DNA of 64,000 nucleotides from an uncultured Clostridia bacterium (GCA_947625485.1 CANQOP010000009.1:1-64000), one strand, 5' to 3'. Counted from the first letter of the stretch, positions 41,053 through 52,379 are shown. Notes: generated by a model from the sequence alone, not told the origin. Program-made: numbers and translations.

Positions 41053-42180
41053 TTATTTCCTCTTTATTAAGGAGTTCTGACCTTCCTGTATCGCATCTCT
41101 TAGGGCGTCAATATCCGCTTTTGTATTATCTGTCGAAAAGCTGACTCGGATCGCGCTGTCCGCACGGCTTCTGCTCAAACCCATTGCGCTCAGCACGTGG
41201 CTCGGCTTACCCTTAGCGCATGCACTGCCGCTTGAAACATAGATTTCTCGCTGAGCGAGAAAATGGAGCATAGTTTCGCTACGTATGCCCTCAACAGACA
41301 TATTGAGAATATAAGGCAGAGCGTCATCGGGTGAATTAATGGTCACTCCGAGCGTTGCAAGAGCAGTACGGGCGTAATCGTTCAGCTCTTTTACATAGGT
41401 ATAGTTTTTTTCGGGATTTTGCTCATAAACAGCCTGAGCAAACCCCGCAATAAGCGGAAGCGGTTCTGTTCCCGGCCGGAGCTTTTTCTCCTGCTCTCCG
41501 CCGAAGCAAATCGGCTTTATGTGCAGTCCTTTCCTTATGTATAAGGCTCCGACGCCCTTAGGCGCGTGAATTTTATGACCGCTTACTGTGGCTATATCAA
41601 TCTGCATTTTTTTTACCTTAACCGGTATTTTGCAGAAAGCCTGAACACAATCGCAGTGCAGAATTGCAGGGCTTTGCGCCCTATCGATAATCCTGCGGAG
41701 TTTTTCAATCGGATAAACCGCGCCTACCTCGTTATTTACGAGCATAGCGGACACAAGTATTGTTTTGCTGTCAATAACTTCGGCAAACTGTTCGGCGGTT
41801 ATATGCCCGTTTTTATCGGGCTTTATGTAAACTGCCTCAAAGCCCTTGTCCTCGAGGTATCGTATAGTTTCATAAACGGAACTGTGCTCAACGGCTGTGG
41901 TAACTATTTTATTGCCTCTTCTCTTCATCCACTCTGCCGTGCCGAGGACGGCAAGGTTGTTCGCCTCTGTTCCGCCGCTTGTAAAATACAGCTCGTCTGC
42001 TCCGGCGCCGAGCGCCTTACTCACGGTATTTCGTGCGCCCTCGAGCACCTCTTCGGCGCGTATGCCGAGACTGTGCAGTGAGCTGGGGTTGCCATAGGTC
42101 TCGGTCATTACCCGAACAACCTCTGAAGAGACCGTTTCGCTTACTCGCGTTGTGGCGCTGTTATCAAGATAATGTTCCAA
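41053..42180 (-). CDS. Cysteine desulfurase (NifS/IscS family)
   Basis: 375 residues, PLP enzyme: YLDNSATTRVSE, TSGGTEANNLAVLG, SAMLVNNEVGAVYPIEKL, the PLP lysine in TVSGHKIHAPKGVGALY, and the mobile loop cysteine in SSGSACAKGKPSHVL. Start is TTG with GGGAG seven bases upstream. The thiI neighbour suggests it is the dedicated sulphur donor for s4U, equivalent to NifZ in Bacillus. Confidence 0.93.
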   Translation of the reverse strand: MEHYLDNSATTRVSETVSSEVVRVMTETYGNPSSLHSLGIRAEEVLEGARNTVSKALGAGADELYFTSGGTEANNLAVLGTAEWMKRRGNKIVTTAVEHSSVYETIRYLEDKGFEAVYIKPDKNGHITAEQFAEVIDSKTILVSAMLVNNEVGAVYPIEKLRRIIDRAQSPAILHCDCVQAFCKIPVKVKKMQIDIATVSGHKIHAPKGVGALYIRKGLHIKPICFGGEQEKKLRPGTEPLPLIAGFAQAVYEQNPEKNYTYVKELNDYARTALATLGVTINSPDDALPYILNMSVEGIRSETMLHFLAQREIYVSSGSACAKGKPSHVLSAMGLSRSRADSAIRVSFSTDNTKADIDALRDAIQEGQNSLIKRK

Positions 42181-42330
42181 ATTAATCTCCCTAAACTAAA
42201 TACAAATTTAAAAGTATTCAGCATAATACATTTACACACGGTAATTATACAATAAAATGTTAAAAAAATAAACAGGTAATTTTATAAAACCGAAGAAATC
42301 GGTAAAAATACGATAGAAAGGACTGATATT

Positions 42331-42771
42331 ATGATTGATAAAAAGGAATACGCAAAAATTGTTCAGAAAAACTCTCCGAACAGTAAAATGCCTTTAAACT
42401 GTCTGAAGGCGTTTTTGATTGGCGGAGCAATCTGCACAATCGGTCAGGGACTTACAGAGCTGTACGGCTTTTTAGGGCTTGCGGACAAACCCGCCCGAAC
42501 GCTGTGCTCTGTGACACTGATTTTCCTCGGAATACTTTTCACTGCTCTGCACATCTACGACAATATCGCAAAGCACGCGGGAGCAGGTACGCTCGTCCCG
42601 ATTACCGGATTTGCAAACTCCATAGCCTCGCCCGCTATAGAATTTAAGAGCGAGGGTTTTATCACGGGGCTCGGCGCAAAGATGTTTATAATTTCGGGAC
42701 CGGTTATCGTCTACGGAACGGCAGCCTCAGTACTTTACGGAATAATCGTGTATTTTTTCCATTTGTACTGA
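42331..42771 (+). CDS. spoVAC: Stage V sporulation protein AC
   Basis: 146 residues with about four membrane helices: PLNCLKAFLIGGAICTIGQGL, CSVTLIFLGILFTALHIYDNIAKHAGAGTLVPITGFANSI, SPAIEFKSEGFITGLGAKMF. Clear SpoVAC, an inner-spore-membrane channel subunit needed for dipicolinic acid uptake and release. Usual partners spoVAD and spoVAE are absent on both sides: rpoC is convergent behind a terminator. GAAAGG precedes the ATG. Marks the organism as a likely spore former. Confidence 0.93.
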   Translation: MIDKKEYAKIVQKNSPNSKMPLNCLKAFLIGGAICTIGQGLTELYGFLGLADKPARTLCSVTLIFLGILFTALHIYDNIAKHAGAGTLVPITGFANSIASPAIEFKSEGFITGLGAKMFIISGPVIVYGTAASVLYGIIVYFFHLY

Positions 42772-42787
42772 ATCATTTCTACTGAAC

Positions 42788-42817
42788 AAAAAGGGATTGC
42801 AAAAGCAATCCCTTTTT
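42788..42817. terminator. Bidirectional terminator between spoVAC and rpoC
   Basis: AAAAAGGGATTGC-AAAA-GCAATCCCTTTTT, a perfect 13-base stem. Confidence 0.92.
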
Positions 42818-42831
42818 CGTTTATTATTGAA

Positions 42832-45800
42832 TTATTCCTCTCCGAAAGAAACTGTATCAGAGTGATAGGCTTCAAGTTCAACATCGTTGTATCGGCGCAT
42901 ACCTGTACCTGCAGGAATAAGCTTACCGATAATAACATTTTCTTTAAGTCCCATAAGGTGGTCAACCTTGCCCTTGATAGCGGCGTCGGTAAGCACTCGT
43001 GTAGTCTCCTGGAAGGATGCCGCCGACATAAAGCTGTCTGTCGCGAGCGCCGCCTTTGTGATACCGAGCAGCATCTGCGTCCAGGTAGCTTCCCTGAGAC
43101 CTTCCTCGCCGTTCGCGATACGCTTTCTTATCTCCTCGTTAGCGGAGAGCACAGCCGTTCTGTCATAGGACTGGCCTGCGATTAAATTTGTGTCTCCTGC
43201 GTCGTCGAGACGAACCTTCTTTAGCATCTGACGGACAATAACCTCAATATGCTTATCGTTAATGTCAACACCCTGAAGTCGGTAGGTAGACTGCACCTCT
43301 GAGATGAGGTAGTTCTGAACAGCGTTCGTGCCGAGAATAGTGAGAACGTCGTGAGGATTTACAGCTCCGTCGGTAATTTTATCGCCCTTCTGGATGTGCT
43401 GACCCTCAGTAACCTTTACGCGGAAGCCGAACGGAATGAGATAAGCTCTCTCTTCGCCTGTCTCTGCGTTATATACGATAGCGTGGTTGGCGTTTTTACG
43501 CTCCTCGAAGCGAACGTCACCCTCGATTTCACTGATGATAGCGAGCAGCTTGGGCTTTCTTGCCTCAAAAAGCTCCTCAACACGCGGAAGACCCTGTGTA
43601 ATATCTTCGCCTGACGCTACGCCGCCCGTATGGAAGGTACGCATCGTGAGCTGTGTACCGGGTTCGCCTATTGACTGAGCCGCGATGATACCTACAGCCT
43701 CACCGACTGTGACGGGGTGGCGGTTAGCGAGGTTGGAGCCGTAGCACTTGCGGCAAACGCCGTGTCGTGCGCAGCAGCCGAGCACGGAGCGTATCTTAAC
43801 GCTCTCAGCGCCGCTCTTAATTATAATATTAGCCTCTTCATCGCCCATCATAACGTCTTTGCTTACAAGAGTGTTGCCGTTCTCGTCGCGGAAGTCGTCC
43901 ACAAGATAGCGGCCGATAAGACGCTCGTGGAGATCCTCGATTACATTACCCTCGCTCTCGATGTCAAATACCTCTAAGCCTTCCTTCGTTCCGCAGTCTT
44001 CCTCGTGGATAATAACCTCCTGTGAAACGTCTACGAGACGGCGTGTGAGGTAACCCGAGTCGGCAGTACGGAGAGCCGTATCCGCAAGACCCTTACGCGC
44101 ACCGCGCGAGGAGATAAAGTACTCGAGAATGTTAAGACCTTCACGATAGTTGGCTCTGATAGGAATTTCAATTGTCTTACCCGATGTATTCGCGATAAGT
44201 CCGCGCATACCTGCGAGCTGACGAATCTGGCTCATACTACCACGCGCACCGGAATCCGCCATCATAAATATCGGGTTATACTGGTCAAGACCGTCCTGCA
44301 GCTTTGAAGTAACTTCATTCGTAGCGTCGTTCCAGATTTCGATAACCTTTGAATAACGCTCGTTGTCGGAAAGCTCGCCGTAGTTAAAGAGTTCGGTAAT
44401 TCTGTCTACCTTCTTCTCGGCTTCCGCGATGATTTCAGCCTTCTCGGGCGGAATTGTAGCATCGCATACCGCAACGGTGATAGCGCCGATTGTGGAGTAC
44501 TTATAGCCCTGTGCCTTGATATTATCGAGAACAACGGACGTAATCTGAGCGCCGTGCTTTTCAATGCACGCGTTTATAATCTTCTTGAGGGCGCTCTTGC
44601 CTACAAGAGTATCGACCTCAAACTTAAATTTATTTTCAGGAATTGAGCGGTCGATAAGACCTAAATCCTGCGGAATGGGATTGTTAAATATAATTTTACC
44701 CACTGTCGTATCAACAAGCGCGGACTGCTCCTCGCCGTCGATAACGAGCGTACGTCTAACCTTAATTTTTGAGTGGAGGGTGATTACGCCTGTGCTGTAT
44801 GCCATCATAGCTTCGTCAACATCACGGAATACCTTGCCCTCTCCCTTTTCTCCGTCCTTGTCGAGCGTAAGATAGTACGAACCGAGGATCATATCCTGAG
44901 TAGGCACTGCAACGGGCTGACCGTCGGAGGGCTTTAAGAGGTTGCCCGCAGCGAGCATAAGGAAACGTGCCTCTGCCTGCGCCTCGGCTGAAAGCGGAAC
45001 GTGCACAGCCATCTGGTCGCCGTCGAAGTCGGCGTTGTACGCCGTACAGGTGAGCGGGTGGAGCTTAATCGCGCGGCCCTCAACAAGGACAGGCTCGAAC
45101 GCCTGAATACCGAGACGGTGGAGTGTAGGCGCACGGTTGAGCAGTACGGGGTGACCCTTGATAACTACCTCGAGAGCGTCCCAAACCTCGGGCTTAGCGC
45201 GCTCAACAGCCTTACGAGCCGCCTTGATATTTATAACTGCCTTCGTCTCAACGAGACGCTTCATAACGAAAGGCTTGAATAGCTCGAGCGCCATCTCCTT
45301 AGGGAGACCGCACTGATACATCTTGAGTTCAGGACCGACAACGATAACCGAACGGCCCGAATAGTCTACACGTTTACCGAGAAGATTCTGACGGAAACGT
45401 CCCTGCTTACCCTTTAGCATATCGGAGAGCGACTTGAGCGCTCTGCCGTTAGGACCTGTTACGGGTCTGCCGCGTCTGCCGTTGTCGATAAGCGCGTCAA
45501 CAGCCTCCTGAAGCATACGTTTTTCGTTGCGTATAATTATATCGGGAGCGTTAAGCTCGATAAGCTTTGCGAGACGGTTGTTTCTGTTCAATACGCGGCG
45601 GTAAAGATCGTTAAGGTCGGAGGTCGCGAAACGACCGCCGTCTAACTGTACCATAGGACGGATGTCGGGAGGAATTACAGGAACCTCGGTCAGAATCATC
45701 CACTCGGGACGGTTTCCCGAAGCACGGAAGCTCTCAATTACGTCGAGCTTCTTAATAAGTCTGCCCTGCTTCTGACCTGTTGCGCCTTCGAGTTCCTCTC

Positions 45801-46374
45801 TGACCGCAGCAGCCTGCTCGTCCAAATCTATTTCCTTTAGGAGTTCGAGGATAGTTTCGGCGCCCATACCTGCCTTGAAGTCGTCCTCGTACTTCTCACG
45901 CATATCCATATACTCGGTTTCGTTCAGGCACTGCAGCTTTTCAAGCTCGCGGCAGTCGCCCGGATCGGTTACGATATAGCTCTGGAAGTAAAGAACCCTT
46001 TCGAGGTTGCGCGGTGAAATATCGAGAATAAGAGCAATTCTCGACGGAGTGCCCTTAAAGTACCAAATATGCGATACCGGAGCCGCGAGATGGATATGAC
46101 CCATACGCTCGCGTCTTACCTTAGCGCGCGTTACCTCAACGCCGCAGCGGTCGCAAATCTTGCCCTTATAGCGGATTCTCTTGTACTTTCCGCAGTGGCA
46201 CTCCCAGTCCTTTGTAGGTCCGAAAATACGCTCGCAGAAAAGTCCGTCGCGCTCAGGCTTTAGCGTTCTGTAGTTGATGGTCTCGGGCTTCTGAACTTCG
46301 CCGTATGACCAGGATAAAATCTGCTCGGGAGAAGCGAGGTTAATTTTAATTTTATCGAAAACATTATTTTCCAT
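42832..46374 (-). CDS. rpoC: RNA polymerase beta' subunit
   Basis: 1180 residues. N-terminal zinc site [20 protein letters not shown], clamp and lid regions, active-site NADFDGD in [16 protein letters not shown], second zinc-type cluster [13 protein letters not shown], trigger loop region [38 protein letters not shown] is nine bases before the ATG and only 18 bases separate it from rpoB. The str operon genes (rpsL, rpsG, fusA) that often follow are absent; a strong terminator ends the unit. Confidence 0.98.
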   Translation of the reverse strand: MENNVFDKIKINLASPEQILSWSYGEVQKPETINYRTLKPERDGLFCERIFGPTKDWECHCGKYKRIRYKGKICDRCGVEVTRAKVRRERMGHIHLAAPVSHIWYFKGTPSRIALILDISPRNLERVLYFQSYIVTDPGDCRELEKLQCLNETEYMDMREKYEDDFKAGMGAETILELLKEIDLDEQAAAVREELEGATGQKQGRLIKKLDVIESFRASGNRPEWMILTEVPVIPPDIRPMVQLDGGRFATSDLNDLYRRVLNRNNRLAKLIELNAPDIIIRNEKRMLQEAVDALIDNGRRGRPVTGPNGRALKSLSDMLKGKQGRFRQNLLGKRVDYSGRSVIVVGPELKMYQCGLPKEMALELFKPFVMKRLVETKAVINIKAARKAVERAKPEVWDALEVVIKGHPVLLNRAPTLHRLGIQAFEPVLVEGRAIKLHPLTCTAYNADFDGDQMAVHVPLSAEAQAEARFLMLAAGNLLKPSDGQPVAVPTQDMILGSYYLTLDKDGEKGEGKVFRDVDEAMMAYSTGVITLHSKIKVRRTLVIDGEEQSALVDTTVGKIIFNNPIPQDLGLIDRSIPENKFKFEVDTLVGKSALKKIINACIEKHGAQITSVVLDNIKAQGYKYSTIGAITVAVCDATIPPEKAEIIAEAEKKVDRITELFNYGELSDNERYSKVIEIWNDATNEVTSKLQDGLDQYNPIFMMADSGARGSMSQIRQLAGMRGLIANTSGKTIEIPIRANYREGLNILEYFISSRGARKGLADTALRTADSGYLTRRLVDVSQEVIIHEEDCGTKEGLEVFDIESEGNVIEDLHERLIGRYLVDDFRDENGNTLVSKDVMMGDEEANIIIKSGAESVKIRSVLGCCARHGVCRKCYGSNLANRHPVTVGEAVGIIAAQSIGEPGTQLTMRTFHTGGVASGEDITQGLPRVEELFEARKPKLLAIISEIEGDVRFEERKNANHAIVYNAETGEERAYLIPFGFRVKVTEGQHIQKGDKITDGAVNPHDVLTILGTNAVQNYLISEVQSTYRLQGVDINDKHIEVIVRQMLKKVRLDDAGDTNLIAGQSYDRTAVLSANEEIRKRIANGEEGLREATWTQMLLGITKAALATDSFMSAASFQETTRVLTDAAIKGKVDHLMGLKENVIIGKLIPAGTGMRRYNDVELEAYHSDTVSFGEE

Positions 46375-46392
46375 TACTGTGCTCCTCCTTTA

Positions 46393-49300
46393 TTAAAACT
46401 CGTCGCTGCCGTCGAGATCCACCAAATCATCGTAGTCCTCAACAAGCGAGCTGTCATCAAACATATTGTCATCGGTGTCGCTGTCCTCTTCAAAGGTCAG
46501 ACCCTCCATAGAGCTTGAGGTCATTACGTTCTTCTCCTCGAACTCGCTGTTCTCAACAGGAAGGTCGTCGTCCTCCTCGAAATGCTGCTTGAGGTCAATC
46601 TCCTCTCCGTCGTGATTGATTACACGAACGTCGAGCGAGAGCGACTGCAGCTCCTTAACAAGAACCTTAAACGACTCGGGAATACCCGGTGCAGGAATGT
46701 TCTGACCCTTAACGATAGCCTCGTAGGTTTTTACACGTCCCACAACGTCGTCGGACTTAACAGTAAGTATTTCCATAAGAGTATAAGCCGCGCCGTATGC
46801 CTCGAGCGCCCAAACTTCCATCTCACCGAATCTCTGACCGCCGAACTGCGCCTTACCGCCGAGAGGCTGCTGAGTAACGAGTGAGTACGGACCCGTCGAA
46901 CGGGCGTGAATCTTGTCGTCTACGAGGTGATGCAGTTTGAGATAATACATATAACCGACGGTAACGGGGTTATCAAAATATTCGCCCGTACGACCGTCCT
47001 TGAGCAAAGTCTTACCCTCGAGCGAGATACCGTTCTGACGAATACACTCGCCGAAGTCGATTCCCGTAACCTCTGAGCGCGGCGGATAGTCGTCCTTTTC
47101 GCGCATCATTCTGAATGCCTCAAAAATGTCCGACTCGTGAGCGCCGTCGAATACAGGAGTCTGAATTTTCCAGCCGAGCGCCTTAGCCGCGTATCCAAGG
47201 TGAACCTCGAGCACCTGACCGATGTTCATACGCGAAGGTACGCCCAACGGGTTAAGCACGATGTCGAGAGGAGTACCGTCGGGAAGGAACGGCATATCCT
47301 CAACCGGCAGAATACGCGAAACTACACCCTTGTTACCATGGCGTCCCGCCATCTTGTCGCCGACGGAAATCTTGCGTTTTTGAGCAAGGTAAACTCTGAC
47401 AATCTTATTAACACCCGGCTGAAGCTCGGTGCGGCTGTCCTCGCGGGTAAATACCTTTACGTCCACTACGATACCGCTCTCTCCGTGAGGAACGCGCAGG
47501 GAGGTATCTCTAACCTCTCTCGCCTTCTCGCCGAAAATTGCCCTGAGCAATCTCTCCTCGGCAGTAAGCTCTGTTTCTCCCTTAGGAGTAACCTTACCTA
47601 CGAGAATATCGCCTGCGTGTACCTCGGCTCCGATGTGGATAACGCCGTTTTCATCGAGATCCTTCAGCATATCCTCGCCGACATTTGGTATGTCACGGGT
47701 GATTTCCTCAGGTCCGAGCTTCGTATCGCGAGCCTCAATATCGTATTCGTTAATATGAATAGATGTATATACATCTTCTCTTACAATCTTTTCGCTTATT
47801 AAAACAGCGTCCTCGTAGTTATAACCCTCCCAAGTCATAAAACCGATGAGAGCGTTTTTACCGAGAGCTATCTCGCCGTTCTTGGTAGCGGGACCGTCCA
47901 CAATGACCGTTCCCTTAGTTACTCTGTCGCCTCTTTCAACGACAGGCACCTGATTTATACAGGTTCCCTGGTTACTTCTTAAAAACTTGATAACCTGGTA
48001 ATCCTTGATTTTGCCGCCGTCATACATTACGCGTACATTGTTGGCGTCAACGCTTGTGACAACTCCGTCGCCCTCGGCGAGGATACATACGCCCGAGTCT
48101 GTACCCGCACGGAACTCCATACCCGTGCCGACGATAGGAGACTCGGTAATCATTAGCGGTACAGCCTGACGCTGCATATTGGAGCCCATAAGCGCACGGT
48201 TAGCGTCGTCGTTCTCCAAAAACGGAATCATCGAAGTAGCCGCGGAAACAACCATTCTCGGAGATACGTCCATATAATCGAATCTCTCGGGAGCGTACTC
48301 AACGAATCCGTCGCGGTATCTTCCGACTACTCTCTTGTTGATAAAGCGACCCTCTGCATCAAGAGGCTCGTTTGCCTGAGCTACTGCATAGTCGTCTTCC
48401 TGGTCGGCTGTCATATATACAACCTCGTCAGTTACTCTGCCCGTCTTTTTATCTATTTTACGGAAAGGAGCCTCAACAAATCCGTACTCGTTGATTTTAG
48501 CAAAGGTCGCGAGGTATGAGATAAGACCGATGTTAGGTCCTTCAGGAGTCTCAATAGGGCACATGCGTCCGTAGTGGGTATAGTGAACGTCACGAACCTC
48601 AAAGCCCGCGCGGTCTCTGGAAAGACCTCCGGGACCGAGCGCCGAGAGACGTCTCTTGTGAGTAAGCTCGGCGAGCGGGTTGTTCTGATCCATAAACTGA
48701 GAAAGCGGTGAGGAACCAAAGAACTCACGGATAGCCGCAGTTACTGGACGAATGTTTATAAGCGTATTCGGGGTCATTGTCTCGGCGTCCTGATTCTGTA
48801 GGGTCATTCTCTCGTGGATAACCCTGTCAAGACGGCTGAAACCGATTCTGAACTGATTCTGTAAAAGCTCGCCTACGCAGCGGATACGGCGGTTACCGAG
48901 GTGGTCAATATCGTCGGTGTTGCCCACGCCCTCAGCGAGACAGTTCATATAGTTAATTGAGGAGAAAATATCGTCTATAGTAATGTTGTTCGGGATAAGC
49001 TCGGGCTTTCTCTCGCGAAGCATCTCCTTGAGCTGCTCTTCGTTCTCCGCAGAGTCCAGAATCTCGCAGAGCACGCTAAACACAACATTCTCGTTAATTC
49101 CGCATTCTGCCTTTGCGTCAAAGTCAACATAACCCTTGATGTCGACCATACCGTTGGAGATAATCTTTATCGTCTTGTTGTCTTTCTCAGGAAGCGAGAT
49201 ATAAACAACGTTTACGCCTGCGTTCTCAATTTCAAGAGCTTTCTCACGGTCAATTTTATCTCCTCGCATAGCCATAAGTTCGCCGGTACGCGGATTAGCC

Positions 49301-50187
49301 ACGTGCTCAGCGAGAATATGACCCGCGAGACGGTTTGAAATACCGAGCTTTTTGTTATATTTATAGCGTCCTACACGCGACATATCGTAGCGGTGCGGGT
49401 CAAAAAACAGATTGTTAATGTGAATCTGAGCGCTCTCGAGAATAGACGGCTCGGAAGGACGGAGCTTTCTGTAAACCTCAAGCAGACCTTCCTCACGGGT
49501 CTTTGTAGTGTCCTTGGCGATAGTAGCCTTGATACGGTCGTCGTCGCCGAAGTAGTCTAGAATTTCGGAGTCGGTGCCGAGTCCGAGCGCACGTATGAAG
49601 GTGGTGATAGGAACCTTTCTGTTTTTGTCAATGTGCACGTAGAAAACGTCGTTTACGTCGTTTTCGTACTCAAGCCATGCGCCTCGGTTAGGGATAACGG
49701 TTGATGAGAACAGCTCCTTACCTGTTTTGTCGTGCTCCATCTTGTAATAAACGCCCGGTGAACGCACGAGCTGAGAAACTATAACACGCTCAGCGCCGTT
49801 GATGACGAACGTGCCGCTCTCGGTCATGAGGGGAAAATCACCCATAAATACGTTGTTTTCCTTGATTTCTCCCGTTTCCTTATTCAAAAGCCTTGCCTGA
49901 ACTCTGAGCGGCGCAGAGTATGTAGCGTCGCGCTCCTTACACTCGATCACGCTGTAGTTGGGGTGATCTACGTCCAGCTCATAGTCAAGAAAATCGAGCA
50001 CATAGTTGCCTGCGTAATCGGTGATACCGGAAACGTCGTGGAATACTTCCTTGAGGCCTTCCTCTAAAAACCACTGATACGATTTCTTCTGCACCTCAAT
50101 GAGGTTAGGCATATCGATTACTTCATCGATTTTTGCGAAACTCATTCTCTCGGTTTTCCCGAGCTTTATGGGTTTTACATTAACCAT
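46393..50187 (-). CDS. rpoB: RNA polymerase beta subunit
   Basis: 1264 residues. Rifampicin-pocket region reads [20 protein letters not shown], the unaltered form. Other landmarks: [97 protein letters not shown]. The last about 60 residues form an acidic Asp/Glu/Ser tail beyond the usual end. It has its own sigma-A promoter; the ribosomal protein genes rplJL normally upstream are missing, replaced by a tRNA-Trp gene on the other strand. Confidence 0.98.
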   Translation of the reverse strand: MVNVKPIKLGKTERMSFAKIDEVIDMPNLIEVQKKSYQWFLEEGLKEVFHDVSGITDYAGNYVLDFLDYELDVDHPNYSVIECKERDATYSAPLRVQARLLNKETGEIKENNVFMGDFPLMTESGTFVINGAERVIVSQLVRSPGVYYKMEHDKTGKELFSSTVIPNRGAWLEYENDVNDVFYVHIDKNRKVPITTFIRALGLGTDSEILDYFGDDDRIKATIAKDTTKTREEGLLEVYRKLRPSEPSILESAQIHINNLFFDPHRYDMSRVGRYKYNKKLGISNRLAGHILAEHVANPRTGELMAMRGDKIDREKALEIENAGVNVVYISLPEKDNKTIKIISNGMVDIKGYVDFDAKAECGINENVVFSVLCEILDSAENEEQLKEMLRERKPELIPNNITIDDIFSSINYMNCLAEGVGNTDDIDHLGNRRIRCVGELLQNQFRIGFSRLDRVIHERMTLQNQDAETMTPNTLINIRPVTAAIREFFGSSPLSQFMDQNNPLAELTHKRRLSALGPGGLSRDRAGFEVRDVHYTHYGRMCPIETPEGPNIGLISYLATFAKINEYGFVEAPFRKIDKKTGRVTDEVVYMTADQEDDYAVAQANEPLDAEGRFINKRVVGRYRDGFVEYAPERFDYMDVSPRMVVSAATSMIPFLENDDANRALMGSNMQRQAVPLMITESPIVGTGMEFRAGTDSGVCILAEGDGVVTSVDANNVRVMYDGGKIKDYQVIKFLRSNQGTCINQVPVVERGDRVTKGTVIVDGPATKNGEIALGKNALIGFMTWEGYNYEDAVLISEKIVREDVYTSIHINEYDIEARDTKLGPEEITRDIPNVGEDMLKDLDENGVIHIGAEVHAGDILVGKVTPKGETELTAEERLLRAIFGEKAREVRDTSLRVPHGESGIVVDVKVFTREDSRTELQPGVNKIVRVYLAQKRKISVGDKMAGRHGNKGVVSRILPVEDMPFLPDGTPLDIVLNPLGVPSRMNIGQVLEVHLGYAAKALGWKIQTPVFDGAHESDIFEAFRMMREKDDYPPRSEVTGIDFGECIRQNGISLEGKTLLKDGRTGEYFDNPVTVGYMYYLKLHHLVDDKIHARSTGPYSLVTQQPLGGKAQFGGQRFGEMEVWALEAYGAAYTLMEILTVKSDDVVGRVKTYEAIVKGQNIPAPGIPESFKVLVKELQSLSLDVRVINHDGEEIDLKQHFEEDDDLPVENSEFEEKNVMTSSSMEGLTFEEDSDTDDNMFDDSSLVEDYDDLVDLDGSDEF

Positions 50188-50262
50188 AGGCGTATCAACT
50201 CCTTCATAGTTTTACTGTCCTGTAATGAAATGAGATTTTTAGGAAATTGTTTAAATTAATGC

Positions 50263-50291
50263 TTGACAAACGAAAAACATTGTGCTAATAT
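50263..50291 (+). promoter_or_regulatory. Possible plus-strand promoter antisense to the rpoB leader
   Basis: TTGACA, 17-base spacer, TAATAT, inside the rpoBC leader but pointing away from rpoB. Downstream up to the hairpin at 50524 no convincing gene is seen. Confidence 0.45.
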
Positions 50292-50356
50292 TCACATTTA
50301 ATCAATGCAATGAAATCGTACAAATTCGGACAAATCCCCATATTACTTAGTTTACT

Positions 50357-50385
50357 ATTTTATTACACTTTTGTAAAATTGTCAA
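50357..50385 (-). promoter_or_regulatory. rpoBC promoter
   Basis: Minus strand TTGACA (50385-50380), 17-base spacer, TAAAAT (50362-50357), leaving a leader of about 160 bases before rpoB. Confidence 0.8.
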
Positions 50386-50523
50386 GAAAAAAATTACATT
50401 TTCCTGCAATTTTTTTCATTTGCGGAAGAAAATCCAAAGAAACACTCGGACGCGTTGGCAAATTCATCAAAAAAGTTATACTATATACTCTATACAAATG
50501 AAATACGAATATTGAACAATAAA

Positions 50524-50560
50524 GTGCGTGCAAGCTAGTAAAATAACTTGCACGCACAAA
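50524..50560. terminator. Hairpin GTGCGTGCAAG/CTTGCACGCAC
   Basis: Perfect 11-base arms (50524-50534, 50547-50557), then AAATTT. It could end a short RNA started at the plus-strand promoter near 50263, or insulate the tRNA promoter just downstream. Confidence 0.6.
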
Positions 50561-50574
50561 TTTGCTCATACATC

Positions 50575-50603
50575 TTGACATCGTCACCCTGTTATGATAA
50601 AAT
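50575..50603 (+). promoter_or_regulatory. tRNA-Trp promoter
   Basis: TTGACA, 17-base spacer, TAAAAT, 33 bases before the tRNA. Confidence 0.85.
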
Positions 50604-50635
50604 AGCTGACGTGTTGGAAAACAAAATAAAATCAT

Positions 50636-50711
50636 AGGGGTATAGCTCAGTTGGTAGAGCAGCGGTCTCCAAAACCGCGTGCCGAGGGTTCGAGTCCTTC
50701 TGCCCCTGCCA
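50636..50711 (+). tRNA. tRNA-Trp (anticodon CCA)
   Basis: 76 bases: acceptor AGGGGTA/TGCCCCT, D-arm GCTCAGTTGGTAGAGC, anticodon stem GCGGT/ACCGC with loop CTCCAAA (CCA), T-arm AGGGTTCGAGTCCTT, discriminator G, encoded CCA. An integrase gene lies 71 bases beyond it on the opposite strand, so the 3' half is the probable attachment site. Confidence 0.97.
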
Positions 50712-50720
50712 GTGATTTTT

Positions 50721-50757
50721 GGCTTCGGAAAGCGATTTCCGAAGCCTTTCTTCTTTT
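50721..50757 (+). terminator. Terminator after tRNA-Trp
   Basis: GGCTTCGGAAA-GCGA-TTTCCGAAGCC followed by TTTCTTCTTTT. Confidence 0.85.
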
Positions 50758-50782
50758 AATTCTACCAAAAATTATACCACCT

Positions 50783-51952
50783 TTATGCGATATTCAAATT
50801 GATGGCGCTGTCGAGAGTGTTAATCGTCGCTTCCTTTGCGGTCTTGCGGCGGTTGATATAAATTCTCTCGGTGGTGTTTACGCTTTCGTGACCGAGCAAA
50901 ACGGAAATGTCCTGAATCGGCACGCCGTTGTCGTCAAGGATACTCGCCACTGAATGGCGAAAGCCGTGAATTGTACAATGCGGCAAGCCGGCGTTCTCGG
51001 TCAGACGGTTTACCACCCGGTTGATTGCGCTGAGATTGACATACGGTTTTCCGAGAACAGTACGCACAATGAAACTGTGGCTTTTGTCGTAGCCGTTGCC
51101 AAGCAGTTTGGAGTATTCTTCTTGCCGTTGCTTTTCGGCTTTCAGCTCTCCGATCACAAAATCGTTTATCGGAATTTTGCGGTTACTGCTCTTTGTCTTT
51201 GGCGTTGTGATTTGCATTGTCACGTTCTTGCGGCTGCCTGTTCTGCTCTTGTTGACGTTCAGAAGCTTTTTGTCGTAGTCTATATCCTCCCACGTTAAGG
51301 CGAGCAATTCACCCTTTCTCAGCCCTGTATAAAGGGCTAAAAGCAGGAATATGTAGATGTGACTCTCGTGTTCCTTTGCATAAAGCAGGAGCTTCCTGAC
51401 TTGCTGTGCGTTGTATTCGGGAACGTCCTTTTTGATACTGTGCGGAAATGACGGCATACGACTTCTCGACACCGGATTCTCCTTGACGTAGTTGTTCTCA
51501 ACGGCGTACTCATAAGCTGATGACAGCACGCCACGGATATTCTTGACTGTCTTATAGCCCAAACCACCCTTACCGTTTGACTTGCCGTGTTGAGAGAGAA
51601 ACACAAAATACTTGGTGAATACCTCCGGCTTCATATCCTTGAACTTGTACCTCTTTGACTCAAAATAGGGCTTTAGCTTGCCACTCACGGTTTTGTCGTA
51701 AGATTCCCACGTAGAGGGCTTTATGATTCCCTTGATACCTTTCAGCCATTTGTCGAGAAAGTCGGTAAAAAGAACATCGTCGCATTCAAGGTTGATATCC
51801 TTGTAGCTCTCAATGATTTCTTTCATCTTCTGCTCTGCACGGCGTTTGTTGTTACCCTTGACAGGTATCTTCGTGGCAATCATTTTCTGTTTGCCGTTGA
51901 CACGAAATTTGGCATAGTAGTAATTGCCTTTTATTATTAAGCTTCCTTCCAA
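50783..51952 (-). CDS. Tyrosine recombinase integrase
   Basis: 389 residues. N-terminal AP2-like and SAM-like DNA-binding parts (GNYYYAKFRVNGKQK; FTDFLDKWLKGIKGIIKPSTWESY), catalytic domain with R in LYTGLRKGELLAL, H-x-x-R in TIHGFRHSVAS, H in LLGHESVNTTE and nucleophile Y in ERIYIN. Start is TTG with AAAGGG upstream. It lies beside the tRNA-Trp gene and should catalyse insertion and excision there, with the small DNA-binding proteins next door as directionality factors. Confidence 0.95.
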   Translation of the reverse strand: MEGSLIIKGNYYYAKFRVNGKQKMIATKIPVKGNNKRRAEQKMKEIIESYKDINLECDDVLFTDFLDKWLKGIKGIIKPSTWESYDKTVSGKLKPYFESKRYKFKDMKPEVFTKYFVFLSQHGKSNGKGGLGYKTVKNIRGVLSSAYEYAVENNYVKENPVSRSRMPSFPHSIKKDVPEYNAQQVRKLLLYAKEHESHIYIFLLLALYTGLRKGELLALTWEDIDYDKKLLNVNKSRTGSRKNVTMQITTPKTKSSNRKIPINDFVIGELKAEKQRQEEYSKLLGNGYDKSHSFIVRTVLGKPYVNLSAINRVVNRLTENAGLPHCTIHGFRHSVASILDDNGVPIQDISVLLGHESVNTTERIYINRRKTAKEATINTLDSAINLNIA

Positions 51953-51957
51953 AATAA

Positions 51958-52170
51958 TTAACCCTTTCTAAAAAATGATTCTCCTGTTGAGATAAAGTCG
52001 ATAATGCTCTGCTTGGGAATGATATACTTTTTGCCTACCCTGATTGTGCGGATGATTCCTTCACGCAACAAGCGATAGACAGCTACTCTTCCCAAACCTA
52101 ACATTTCCATTACCTCGCATACTGTGACAACGTCTTTATACTCTGCAAAAGCTTCTTTTGTTTTATCCAT
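51958..52170 (-). CDS. Excisionase-like HTH protein 1
   Basis: 70 residues: EYKDVVTVCEVMEMLGLGRVAVYRLLREGIIRTIRVGKKYIIPKQSIIDFI. Winged-helix excisionase/MerR-like domain (HTH_17 type). Start ATG 52170 chosen because GGAGG stands nine bases before it and directly abuts the earlier ATG. First of three paralogues in a row; as the one next to the integrase it is the best candidate for the recombination directionality factor. Confidence 0.85.
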   Translation of the reverse strand: MDKTKEAFAEYKDVVTVCEVMEMLGLGRVAVYRLLREGIIRTIRVGKKYIIPKQSIIDFISTGESFFRKG

Positions 52171-52187
52171 ACAATTCATCCTCCTAT

Positions 52188-52379
52188 CTAACAGCTTTCA
52201 AGAAATTCCGAAACACATCTCTTTGGGATAATGTATCTCTTGCCAACTTTGACAGTTCGGATTTTGCCGGATTTTAATAACTTGTAAACAGTTACTTTGC
52301 TGAGCTTTAGCATTTTCGTAACATCGTCAACCGATACGACGTCACAGTATTCAGCGAATAATTCAGTTGTGTTTTTCAA
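52188..52379 (-). CDS. Excisionase-like HTH protein 2
   Basis: 63 residues: ELFAEYCDVVSVDDVTKMLKLSKVTVYKLLKSGKIRTVKVGKRYIIPKRCVSEFLESC. Same fold and spacing as its neighbours. AAAGGAG four bases before a TTG at 52379 suggests that start; an ATG further up overlaps the ribosome site. Likely DNA-binding regulator or second excision factor. Confidence 0.8.
   Translation of the reverse strand: MKNTTELFAEYCDVVSVDDVTKMLKLSKVTVYKLLKSGKIRTVKVGKRYIIPKRCVSEFLESC

Noticed and set aside
42862..50187. Many plus-strand open frames opposite rpoC and rpoB
   Set aside because: Shadow frames of highly conserved genes; no ribosome sites or family patterns.
50310..50501. 63-codon open frame between rpoB and tRNA-Trp
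   Set aside because: No ribosome site, low-complexity AT-rich composition, lies across the rpoBC promoter.
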